The notes under the pieces are model-generated. The model saw only the letters and a program-made list of their open reading frames with translations. It made no database searches and was not told where the DNA came from. The translations under genes and the position numbers were made by a program. A DNA stretch of 64,000 nt from Phanerodontia chrysosporium (lineage: Eukaryota > Basidiomycota > Agaricomycetes > Polyporales > Phanerochaetaceae). Within the stretch, counting starts at the first letter, position 1. Every line of letters begins with the position of its first letter. The stretch lies in contig MJGA01000001.1 of the NCBI GenBank assembly GCA_001910725.1, positions 2,480,001-2,544,000 of the forward strand, given 5' to 3'. Shown here piece by piece: positions 10,394-20,962 of the stretch.

Positions 10394-13391
10394 ATGTGTG
10401 TTGTCCTGTTTCTCATGGCGTATGTGGGGCACTGACCCCTTCGCGCGCAGGTCTTCCAACATCGACAGCGCGGGCAATGCCTCGACAGACACATTTGTCA
10501 CCGCTCTGGTGTTCAATCTGATCGTCTTTGGAGCAGAGCTCGCAGCATTCACGCTCGTCAGACCTCACTTTCCCGCGATATATCAGCCAAGAACGTTTGC
10601 TCCAACAGAAGGGTGCGTGCTGCCTTGTCTACTTCACCGCTTCTGTGCCTTGACATGACACCAGGGAGCAAGCCAAGCCGTTAACAGATCGCTGGTTCGC
10701 CTGGCCGCTGGCGGTGATCAAATCAGACTACAAACTAGTCAAGGATGCCAATGGACTAGACGCATACTTTTTCGTCCGCTTCCTGCGCATGGTAGTCAGG
10801 ATACTGCTGCCCATCTGGATCCTGTCGTGGATCATCCTGTTTCCAGTGACTACTGTCAAAACAGGTGTCGCTGGGAACGCTGGCCTTGATAAGCTTGTCT
10901 TTGGCAACGTCGCAACTACTGATCAAGCTCGCTATGCTGCACATGTCATCCTTGCTTGGTTCTTCACCTGTGAGTTGTAGAAACTTCCAACTCATCAATA
11001 TGTCGCTGACCGCATTCGCTTTAGTTTGGATATGGTGGAACCTGCGCTATGAAATGCGGCACTTTGTCGTCACCCGCCAACGTTGGTTGATTGATCCACG
11101 AAACGCTCAGTCTGCGCAAGCGAGCACTGTCCTTATCACTGGCATCCCCCAGCGGTACCTTACGGAAGCTGCATTGACCGATTTGTTCTCGGTGTTGCCT
11201 GGCGGTGTTAGGAAGGTCTGGCTCAACAGGTGCGTGTACGGAGCTACTTTCGCTGGGCGCAATGACTTAACGATATCCCAGAGACCTCAAGGACATGCCG
11301 GATCTGTACAAACGCCAGCTGAAGGCTGCAATAAACTCGAATCGGCTGAGACAGCGTTGCTGCGCAAAGCCGCGAAATTGCATAGCAAAGAGATTAAAGC
11401 GGAAGAGAAAGCTGCGAAGAAGCAGGCGAAGAAAGGCGACCGCAAGAGCACAGATGGACGCCCGCTCACCGACGCATCGACCATTGACACTGAGCGGCAC
11501 GACGTCGACACCTTCGTCCCCCGCAACAAGCGGCCGAGTCACCGCCTCCCGCCAGTCTCATTCCTACCCTCGCTGCCCCTGCTCGGCAAGAAAGTTGATT
11601 CGATCGAGTGGGCGCGCTCCGAGATCGCGGACACTTCCTCCGCACTTGAGGTTCGGCGCAGCACGCTCATCGACGAGGTCAGCGAGTCATCGAGGACCGC
11701 ACCAGCCCCGTCCGACAAACCGGACTCGCTCAAGCCGCTTACGTCGCAGCAGTACCCGCCGCAGAACGCCGCGTTCGTGCTCTTCCACAACCAGCTCGCG
11801 GCGCACCTCGCGGCGCAGGCGCTCGCGCATCACGCGCCGTACCGCATGTCCGCGCGTTACATGCACGTCGCGCCCGCGGACGTGCTCTGGGGCAACCTCG
11901 GGATGAACCCGTACGAGGCGCGCGTGCGCCGCGCGCTCAGCTGGGCCGCGACGATTGCGCTCATCGTGTTCTGGGCGGCGCCCGTCGCGTTCGTCGGCGC
12001 AGTGTCGAATGTGCATGCCCTCTGCGACACGGCGTCATGGCTCGCGTGGATCTGCCGCCTGCCGGGCGTCGTTGTTGGCATCATCTCGGGCATCCTCCCG
12101 CCCGCGCTCCTCGCCGTCCTCATGCTCCTCCTCCCGATTGTTCTGCGCATGCTGAGTCGCTTCGAGGGCACGCCGACGAAGACGGCGGTCGAGTTGAGCC
12201 TGATGACGCGGTATTTCTTGTTCCAAGTTATTGTGAGTGCACCTTTGTCGCGGGAAGTTGGCTGTTATCTGACATGAAGTGTTCCGTAGCACTCTTTCCT
12301 GATCGTTACGCTCGCGTCCGGTATTGTGGCTGCTCTGCCCGGTCTCATCAATGACGTTGGCTCTATTCCGACTTTGCTCGCGCACGAGTTGCCCAGCGCA
12401 TCCAATTTTTTCCTCACGTACATCATCCTGCAAGGTCTCTCCGGCACGGCGTCAGGCTTCCTGCAGGCGTCTCCACTCGTCATGTACTACTTGAAGTTGT
12501 TTATACTGGGCAGTACACCGCGCAGCATTGCCAACGTTAAGTACGGCACCCGGAGTGTCTCATTCGGCACTCTGTTTCCTAGCACGACTCTTCTCGTTGT
12601 TATCAGTGAGTCTCACCCTTTCGCGCCCAGTTACTATGTCCTGACCTCCGCTTCTCCAGCCATCACCTACTCCGTCATCTCGCCCGTAATCAACGGCCTC
12701 GCATGTGTGACATTCCTTCTGTTCTACTTCCTCTGGAAGTACCTCTTCTTGTGGCAGCTCGACCAGCCGCGCTCGGGCGACTCGGGCGGGCTCTTCCTTC
12801 CGAAGGCGTTGCAGCATGTCTTCGTCGGGCTCTACCTCCAGCAGATCTGTCTCGCCGCGCTCTTCTTCCTCGCGCGCGACCAGAACAACAAAGCGAGCGC
12901 GATTCCCGAGGGCGTCCTCATGGTCGTGCTCATCGTCCTCACGGTCAGTCCCCCTTTCTCAGGCGCGTCTCTGGGCATGCCGCTCACCCCTTGCGCCCGC
13001 ACAGATCTTCTTCCACCTGACGCTGTACAACTCGTACGGCCCGCTCATGAGCGCGATCCCGCTGAGCCTCGCACGCGCCGCACAGGGCCCCGCGCTCCCG
13101 CGGTCGCGCGACGACGCGCAGAAGCAGCCCGGCGCGACGGCGCACATCGATGACGCCGAGGTCGGCGGGCCCGACGCGGAGCCGGGCACGTACGAGGAGT
13201 TTGCGCACCCCGCCGCCGTCGAGCCGCAGCGCGTCGTGTGGCTCCCGCGCGACGCGCTTAGGCTGTGTGAACGCGAGGAGCGCGAGGACCGGGCGCACGG
13301 CATTGTCGTCACCACCCAGGGCGCGCGCATGGACGCGAAGGGCCATGTTGATATTGATGGGCCTGCGCCAGGGGAAGATGTCCGGGTGTGA
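10394..13391 (+). CDS. CSC1: CSC1/OSCA-type calcium-permeable stress-gated cation channel
   Basis: Plasma-membrane (or vacuolar) cation channel gated by osmotic or mechanical stress; N-terminal RSN1-type TM, cytosolic PHM7-like domain and multi-TM DUF221/OSCA core can be followed. Visible landmarks: TDTFVTALVFNLIVFGAELA (TM), ITGIPQRYLTEAALTDLFS and VWLNRDLKDMPDLY (RRM-like cytosolic domain), QNAAFVLFHNQLAAHLAAQA, WGNLGMNPYEARVRRALSW, then about nine TMs including GLSGTASGFLQASPLVMYYL. Introns: 10396-10450, 10613-10664, 10970-11024, 11230-11281, 12233-12289, 12606-12659, 12944-13004. The first intron appears to split the start codon (AT|G TCT TCC). At about 11,325 one base is missing between QLKA and CNKLESAETALL: spliced length is 2,612 bases, one short of a multiple of three. 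C-terminal tail is hydrophilic. Confidence 0.93.
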
Positions 13392-13549
13392 GACCCGCGT
13401 TACGTTGTATGTCACTTCAGGACTTTGTAACAATACCCTTGTATTTTAGTCTGCGAGTACCCAAATACACGCGTTATGCTCATCCGACGTAGCAAGTGAA
13501 TATAGGCGCAAGCTTTAATATTACAGAGAGGCAGCCTCTAGGCAATGGT

Positions 13550-15892
13550 TTATTTGCGATAGAACTGAGGAAAAGGTTAGCAGAAAGCTCAATAAAAGGA
13601 AAGTACAGAAACATACATTGCGTCGGAAGTTGAACCACAAGGAGAGGCAACCACGGTCAAAACTGCTTCGGAAACCACTGTAGAACTGTTGTCAGTCCGG
13701 GAGATACCATCCATCGCGCGCGACACATACCGCTTGTGCGAGAATTCCCACTCGCGATTTACGATTCGGAATGCAATGTCCTCGTACGGAGGGCCAGCGC
13801 TGAACTGAAGGATGACCGTCTCGTCGTTGCCGGGCTCCTTGATGATCTTGTACGTCGGCGCCTTTGTCTTGTCGATGAGGTCCGGGTAGAAGATGTTGAA
13901 TTTGTAGCCCTGCACGACCTTCGGCGGCGGGTTGTCCGTGTCGTAGTGCGTCTGGTTATACTTGTTCCACTCGTAACCCGTGTGCACGCGGTTGAAGTAC
14001 CGCGGCTTGCGCGGACGGTATTTGTCCTCCCAGTTGTAGCTCGTCGGGTTCGGCAGGTCCTCCTCGACGTTAAAGAGCTCCTCTTCCTCGTCGAGCTCGC
14101 GCTCTGCCTCCGCACGATACAAGGCCTCGGATGCCAGGTCGGCATTGCTCACTTGCTCGCCGACCTCCTGTGTCTCGACTACCGGCTGGGCAGTGCGAGG
14201 AACATATCTCGAGGAGGCGACAGAACGACGTTGCGCAAGCTGCGAGGTGGTTAGCTAGGCCTGGACGTCAAGAAAGAGGATCACGAACCAATGCACGCAA
14301 GTCGTCGAGCTCCGTGACGATATCGATTTGCCGCTCTTCAAAGGGGAGTTTTGTGATGTCAATCAGAGGCGGGCTCATCGACCTGTCATAGGGCTCTTGC
14401 TCCTCAGCAGGTTCGGCGGCTTGTTCTGCGTTCTCCGCGATCGCATTTGGCCTCTCGCCACGAGCCGCCGAGCGAGCCACGCCCGCAAGAAGCTCCTCCT
14501 GAGCCTGCAACGCCTCATCACGTTGTCGCTTGCGTAGCTGCTCCAGCCGGTTGCGAACCACGACCTCGTGCAGACTCTTCAGCTTCGCCTTGGCTTTCCA
14601 GACGAGGAGTTTCTTGAGCAGACTCTCCCAATATTCGAAGTCGATCGGCTCGCCGCTTGTGAGCTTTGCTTGGATGGACCTTTGCAACGCGACCAAATGA
14701 TCGTATGACTTGCCCTGTAACAGGGCTGTGATATCGGCTTCCACAGCGGCAGCTGCCTCCACGCCAATCGTTCGTTCTGTTTGATGCGATCCAGCTGATC
14801 CTTGACCACAACCATCATGTTCTGTCACTCAATTAGTACACCATACAACTCGGGTTGGAGTTCACGACGTACCGTCCAGAACTCAATATTGACTTCTGAC
14901 TTTTCGAGGGTGAGGTATCTCTCAATATTGTCATGCAGTTCCTCGACTTGAGCAGGGGTCAGGTTCTGCCAGAGTGTCAGTTGGGATGTTGCAAATGCAG
15001 CGGAAGAAAAGACATACCTCAAGGATATTGTAAGGTTCGTCGAGATCAATTTCCAGTTCTTCGTCATTGACGTCGTCTTCTTTGTCATCTGAAGGAGGGT
15101 TCACATAGCGCAAGTTGAGCGCGAGGAAGTCGATCGCCTTTGCACGCTTCTCCTTGATCCTGATAGCTGCGCGGGCACGTTCCTGTTCAAGCTGGAAGTC
15201 CCCCTCCTTGGCCAACCATTCCGACATTTGAGCAGATTCCGCCAGTCGTTGCATTCTGATTTCCTCTTCTTCTCTAATCCTCTGCTCCGCCTCGCGCTCG
15301 GCTCGCCGTTTGTTGAGTCGTTCCAATTCCTCCTTCGCTTCTTGTCGACGTATGGCATCGCGACGTGCAGCTTCAGCGGCAGAAAGGCCTTGCTTCCGTT
15401 CTTTCTCGTTCTTCTTGTGCCAGCGGAATTGTTGGCCAAGGTTGACGTCGTGGAAGGGGTTGTCGGTTGCGCTGTACACGCTAAGCTCGGCAACCTGGCG
15501 AGCCTCGTCCTCTTCCTTGATACGCTTCTTCTCTAGCTTCCTGAGCCTACGTTCCTCGGACTTGTCACGTTTGCGTCTGAAGTCCCGTCAGTAGCATAGC
15601 AAGTGCAGGAGACAAGGACGTACCTCTTCCTGTCAGAGTCGCGACTGCCACTTCTATCCCTCCTTCGCCTCGAAGACTCGGCGTCCCGATCCCTGCTCCG
15701 TGACCTACTCTTGGTTCTGTGCCGCCTACGTCGTTCATACTCGTCGTCACTGTCATCGTATCTCCTGTCACGCTTGCTCCTCTCTTTGGATCTCTCTCTC
15801 GACCTCGACCTATGACGGTGTCTGGGTTCGTCTCGGATCCGTTCCCGGTCTCGGTCTCGCGGCGATGCTGAACGCGAGCGGTGCCTTGCCAT
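13550..15892 (-). CDS. cactin: Splicing factor Cactin
   Basis: Nuclear spliceosome-associated protein. N-terminus (MARHRSRSASPRDRDRERIR) is an RS/RD-rich domain; next the conserved NPFHDVNLGQQFRWHKK and a charged coiled coil; the middle cactin domain (SGEPIDFEYWESLLKKLLVW, KLKSLHEVVVRNRLEQLRKR); and the C-terminal CactinC domain (KYRPRKPRYFNRVHTGYEWN through YKFNIFYPDLIDKTKAP), ending FSHKRGFRSSF...LWFNFRRNFYRK. Start at 15892 chosen over an upstream in-frame ATG because the RS domain begins there. Introns: 15577-15623, 14966-15017, 14822-14872, 14240-14288, 13678-13730, 13565-13616; the last coding exon is only 15 bases. Near 14,770 (between KQNER and AAAVEADI) one base is missing: spliced length 2,039 is one short of a multiple of three. 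Divergently paired with ClpX. Confidence 0.95.
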
Positions 15893-16205
15893 GTTACTAC
15901 GCGTGCTTTTTGACGTCGTAACAAGTCGCACTCACTATCAAGCCGGCGTGGAGGTGAGATGAGGGGGGTTGGGTGAGGAGGTAATGAGGGAACAGTCGAC
16001 TCCAGAGCGTGCCCCTCCCCCTGGACAGCCCCCAGACACCTGGATCAGGATCGCTGACACCGCTCGGTATGCTCGAAGCGCCCATTGAGTTACCCCGCCT
16101 GAGTTGGCTTGACCAAGTCACCGAGGACCAGCTCGGGTCCTGGCCCGAACTTGTAATCCATCTTCCTTACCTCTGCGAGCCTACCACTCCTACCTCAGGA
16201 CCATC
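15893..16205. promoter_or_regulatory. Bidirectional promoter region, Cactin / ClpX
   Basis: Only 313 bases separate the two divergent start codons, so both promoters must lie here or overlap. I see no strong TATA box; purine/pyrimidine-rich stretches (GAGGGGGGTTGGGTGAGGAG near 15960) are present. Assignment rests on gene geometry. Confidence 0.5.
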
Positions 16206-18467
16206 ATGTTGCTTGCTCAGCGTCGCACCTCACAGACCGTCGCCGCAGCGTGTCAATGGCGGTACCGGTCCTACAGACGGAATGCGCGAAACGTTCAGAC
16301 CCAAGCACAATACGAGTATCCCCCACCGGAGGACTCGAGGGAGAGCTCTGTGCACGCCATGCCAGCTGGTCTGGCAACTCCGAGACAGGTACCGGAATCT
16401 CCCGTCCAGCGAGAGCAAGGTATACTGACATGGGCTCATCAGCTTGTGCGTTACCTTGATGACTTCGTCATCGGTCAGGAGAACGCGAAGAAGGTTTTGT
16501 CCGTGGCGTACGTGAGACATGATGCACGCAGCTCATACAATGCTGAATGAACTCATTAATAGAGTGTTCAATCATTATAACCGCGTACGAGCCAATCTTG
16601 CTGCCACAAGGCAAGACGAACTGGAATGGGCCGATGCGGACGCCATGGATGATCGTGAGGCCCTCGTCATCTCATGCTTCTCATAGAGACCTGACGCAAG
16701 GCATTTAGCACCTCATGTGGTTGCACCGCGAGGGTATTGCCACATCCGCAGCGATTACACTCTTCGTTCCCTTTGCAAGCCCGCCAGCCCATTCCACTGT
16801 TTGAGAAGAGCAACGTGCTCGTCATGTACGTATCCCATGCGGCATTACAGACTATATTTAACCACGGAGCGTGAACGTGTAGCGGTCCCACTGGTTCCGG
16901 TATGGCCCCAACTCGAGTTTTGAGGCGATTCAGCTTACAATTGGCTGCGTGTCTAGGCAAGACGCTACTGGCAAAGACCTTGGCTAAGGTTCTTGATGTC
17001 CCTTTCTCTGTTAGCGACGCAACGTCGTTCACTCAGGTGAGTCTTACGTCACTATCATGAAACCTTATTGTAACGCTGCTCGCAGGCTGGCTGTTAGTGT
17101 CGCTCTCTTCAACCATCAGGGTCGGATTGACCTGTATTCGTCCGTGTCTAGACGTCGGTGATGATGTCGATACGTGCATACAACGGCTGGTTCGTTGTTC
17201 AATTGAAGATCAATCTACTTACTGAAGCAAGTCATAGCTCCAAGCAGCGAACTGGGACCCATACCGTGCAAGGTATGTCATTCGACTATCACGTACAAGC
17301 TTCTCTGACTTGTTTCAGCATGGGCATCGTATACATTGACGAGGTGGACAAGATCGCGCGTAAGAGCGGCTCATCAGGAATGGATAGCACTCGCGACGTC
17401 GGCGGAGAAGGCGTGCAACAAGCCCTGCTCCGGATGATGGAGGGCTCTGTCGTCACCGTTCCAGCGAAGGGTGGCATGGCAGAAGCCCCGCCTATGAACG
17501 GGCAAGGAAGACGCGGACCTCGGGGGCCGAACGCAGGAATGCGTGAGCAGCCAAAATTCGCACTCGCTGTTAACCGCCGTACTGACTTACAAGCAGCGAA
17601 GTCAGATTCATACTCTGTGGACACCTCAAACGTACTCTTCATCTTGAGCGGTGCATTCGTAGGGTTGGATAACATCGTCAAGCGTAGGGTTGCGAAAGGA
17701 GTACGTTGGCACTTGAGATCCCATTCTACAGCAAGTATATGACGTTCGTTTTCGCAGTCAATTGGTTTCACGGCTCCGCTATCTTCATCATCTTCGGAAG
17801 AGAGTTCTAATGCCTTCATGCCATTTTTCTCGTCGAACAATCCCTCCGGAAGCCCCAATATGCTAGACATGGTAGAGCCATCTGGTAAGAATTAAGCCAC
17901 GCGCTGCAGGGCTTTGGCTAAATTCAAGTCAGACCTCGTCAGATACGGCTTCATCCCAGAGTTCATATCACGCCTTCCGTCGATAACGACCCTCGCACCG
18001 TTAACGCCACAAGATCTGCGACGCGTGCTGACCGAGGTCAAAGGCTCGCTTATCTCTCAATATACGGCCTTGTTCCTGTATTCCGGCGTCGAGATCCGCT
18101 TCTCAAGCGGTGCCCTCGACGAGATATGTCGGAAGGCTGCTGAGCGTGGTGGGGGTGCGCGTGGTCTGCGCGGTATCATGGTACGCATCTGCCACTGTCA
18201 TGCGTGAGTCACTGATGCTCATCTACTCTCAGGAGCAACTTCTGTTGGAGCCGATGTACGAAGTACCGTAAGTCGACCTGACTTCGCTGTCGTGTGAGGC
18301 GATAATGACCAGCCGTCACTAGAGGATCGAATATCCGGCACGTACTCATTACGGAACGAGTTGTGCAAGGCTTGGAGAAACCTTTGTACTGGGGTAAGGG
18401 CGAGGGACCCGCGCTGTGGGCAGCGTGGGCAGAGGAAGAGGAGAAGCGACCAGGAAGGGGTGTTTGA
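16206..18467 (+). CDS. CLPX: Mitochondrial ClpX-type AAA+ unfoldase
   Basis: ATPase that unfolds proteins in the mitochondrial matrix, alone or with ClpP. N-terminus [18 protein letters not shown] is basic and Arg-rich, like a mitochondrial presequence; the bacterial zinc-binding domain is absent. Followed by [41 protein letters not shown] (Walker A, assembled over several micro-exons), [32 protein letters not shown] (Walker B) and sensor/C-domain elements ([42 protein letters not shown]). Stop at 18465-18467. Many short introns. Frames around 16,650-16,790 ([15 protein letters not shown] to [11 protein letters not shown]) do not join cleanly, implying at least two missing bases; the junction near 17,885 is also unclear, so exon edges in those areas are provisional. 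Confidence 0.9.
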
Positions 18468-18763
18468 CCGCAGATACCATCATCTATTGTGTGTACCATT
18501 AGTACGTACCGGATTGGACCTAGAAGCTGGACTGTTGTAACATGTATGCGGATCTCTCTGACAATTTGCCACGCGGTCCGACGACCGAAAGTGCTTGCCG
18601 AAGTAGGAGTGTTGAACGTACCATATCCAAAGGTAAGATAGCGAATCTACTATATGCGAGTTAAACGCTGAGTGTGTACAGCAGTAGGTAGTACAGCCAG
18701 AGCGGAAGGTGCAGTGGGGTCACAAAGCGAGCAAAGCGAGATGAGGACGACGTGCTGTTACAT

Positions 18764-19642
18764 TTATTCCTCCTTCTTTTCTTCCTCTGCCTCCTCGGCA
18801 GCAGGCTCCTCGGGCTTAGCCTCCTCCTCCTTCTCTTCTGCCTTTTCAGCCTCTTCGGCCTCCTCCTTTGGTGTCTCCTTGGCCACGAGGTCCGCGTTGT
18901 TCTTCTGAGCCTTCTCGAAGGCTCCTTGAACTGACCAGCGTCTGCAATCACGTAAACGGGTTAGTATTTCACAATGGGCGCAGACCACACATGGACGCAC
19001 TCTCAGCGTTGGCGAACCGGATGGCAAGGGTCTCCGAGGTGGCGGGGTTTCGGCGTAGTCGGCAGCGACTTTCCACACCCAGCTGCGGTCCGAGCCAATG
19101 TTGGGTTGGAGCTTCATGTCCGTGGTGACTGCCGGAGCCATTTGTCAGTAATTCGGGGAAACACGAAGCAGGACAACGTACTCATGTGGTTGGCGCAGAC
19201 CTTCAGGGTCTTATCGCGCCTCATCACAAGGCGGACCTTCTTGGTCTCCTTGTTCTGCAGAAGCCGGACGTCGCCTGTTCCACGTTCCTTCCACTCGTTC
19301 GACTCTGAGGCAAAGCGGAAAAGCTTTGCACGCCTAGTAACACGCGTTAAACTATTGGATAGTATGCAGATACAGCTAGGAATCAAACGCACATCTTGAA
19401 GAGCACATCCTCGTCCTCCTCGCCGGTCGAGGTCTCGACCTGCTCGGTGAGCTTGATCACGGGCTCAAAATGAGGGTCGTGCTCCTCATCCTAAACAAGC
19501 AGACGTGTTAGAAAGTGTGGCCACAGGGTGCGTCGAAGTGGCGCGAGGACGCGCATGCCATCGATGGCCTGCGTACGGCCTCGGCGCGCGAAGAGGGCAG
19601 CAGACGTACACGGGGCGTGAGAACGTTATCGGCTTCCGACAT
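18764..19642 (-). CDS. YRB1: Ran-binding protein 1 (RanBD domain)
   Basis: Cytosolic co-activator of RanGAP that releases Ran-GTP from export complexes. A single RanBD is present: [90 protein letters not shown]. The C-terminus is Glu/Lys/Ala-rich ([20 protein letters not shown]), as in RanBP1. Introns: 19491-19609, 19334-19392, 19129-19181, about 18942-19000. Two one-base losses are needed to keep the family sequence: near 19,050 ([13 protein letters not shown]) and near 18,920 ([14 protein letters not shown]). The spliced length of 589 bases is two short of a multiple of three, matching this. Shares a short divergent promoter with EMP24. Confidence 0.94.
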
Positions 19643-19854
19643 GGTGAGAGATTATTCGTACAGGTGGAGAATAAAAGTAAAAGCAGGAGGTGGGCGGTGG
19701 AGAAGAAAAGTGGTGGTCGTCGCGTGCAAAGGGCTCGAAGCAAGATCAGCTATGACGAAGGACCCCGGGACACCTTGATCACGCGTCCGGGGTCTCTCCG
19801 CTGCTGTTCACCTGGCGTCTGGGCCCTGCGGGCTACTGCACGCTCACGACGACC
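19643..19854. promoter_or_regulatory. Bidirectional promoter region, YRB1 / EMP24
   Basis: A 212-base spacer between two divergent start codons; both promoters must be here. Purine-rich (AAAAGTAAAAGCAGGAGG near 19671). No clear TATA box seen. Confidence 0.45.
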
Positions 19855-20736
19855 ATGGCCCGGACATATACCCATGCTGCCCTCGCACTCTGCACCCTGT
19901 TACTGTTCGTATGGCCGACGCTTGTGTCTGCACACATGATTGAGGTCCCCGCCGGCAAAAAGGAGTGTTTCTTCGAGGACTTGCATGTCAACGACAAAGT
20001 GCGGTGACACCGTATACGTCCATGCTCACACGCTCACGGAAGACGCGACTCTAGATGACAGTAACCTACCAAGTAGGCGGTGGGGGTCACCTGGATATTG
20101 ACTTCTGGGTATGTACGTCGTGGACGCGTCTGCACATTGGCCTGTGCGCTTACACCGACTTCCATTAGCTGGCGGACCCAGAAGGTAACGCTTTGCACAA
20201 ACACATCAAGCAGTCCACAGGGACAGTGTCTATTACTGCTGCCAAGGATGGACGACATGAATACTGCTTCTCGAACCAGATGAGCACCGTGGTGGACAAG
20301 CTCGTCAGGTGCGCAGCTGTATAGCATGTTCACCGGAGCCCTACTCACGCGGATTGCTAGCTTCAACGTCCACGGCGTGATCTATGTCGACTACGATGGT
20401 ACGCCACCTATTCTGTATTCTCAAACAGTCTTCACAGCTTATTTTCAATCAGACACTGTTGCGCCTATCGAGCGCGAAATTCGTCAACTGGCAAACGGCC
20501 TTACATCCGTCAAGGATGAACAAGAATACATTGTCGTCCGTGAGCGGACACACCGGAACACTGCAGAGTCTACAAACGACCGTGTTAAGTGGTGGTCTGT
20601 TGCGCAGCTAGCCATACTCTTCTGCGTAGTGGCGTGGCAGGTGTATTACCTCAAGGTATGCACCCTGAGAGTTCCTCACAATGCGTTTTGCTGATCATAG
20701 TCTCAGTCTTTCTTCGAGGTCAAGAGGGCATTCTAG
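19855..20736 (+). CDS. EMP24: p24 family cargo receptor, Emp24/TMED2 type
   Basis: Type I membrane protein of COPII/COPI vesicles that sorts GPI-anchored and other cargo between ER and Golgi. Five GT-AG introns (19999-20054, 20109-20168, 20309-20360, 20399-20452, 20656-20706) splice to 202 aa in frame. Features: signal peptide (LCTLLLFVWPTLVSA), GOLD domain beginning AHMIEVPAGKKECFFEDL with the conserved Cys pair (second in EYCFSNQMS), coiled-coil (VAPIEREIRQLANGLTSV), one TM (WWSVAQLAILFCVVAWQVYY) and a short tail YLKSFFEVKRAF. The FF plus basic tail is the vesicle-coat signal; the FFEVKR form matches the beta (Emp24/TMED2) subfamily. Confidence 0.96.
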
Positions 20737-20962
20737 GTTATTGCTATATAGTCTGCGGTCTTCTAGGTAGCCAGCAGGTGTCCAGGCTCGATATGAGGAC
20801 TAGCTTTGCTAATGATAATTATTCATCCCCTAATACTTCCTTTATGAGCTCATGAGCTCGAAGATCAGACCATAGTTTCACTTCGCGACAGCCTATTAGC
20901 ATGAGTAGGTGAGATGACGAATGTTTTTCTAGTATGTATATCTTTCTGCTGATTCTACATAA

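Noticed and set aside
10394..13391. Programmed ribosomal frameshift in CSC1
   Set aside because: No slippery heptamer or downstream structure seen, and many unrelated genes here show the same one-base loss, which points to sequence error.
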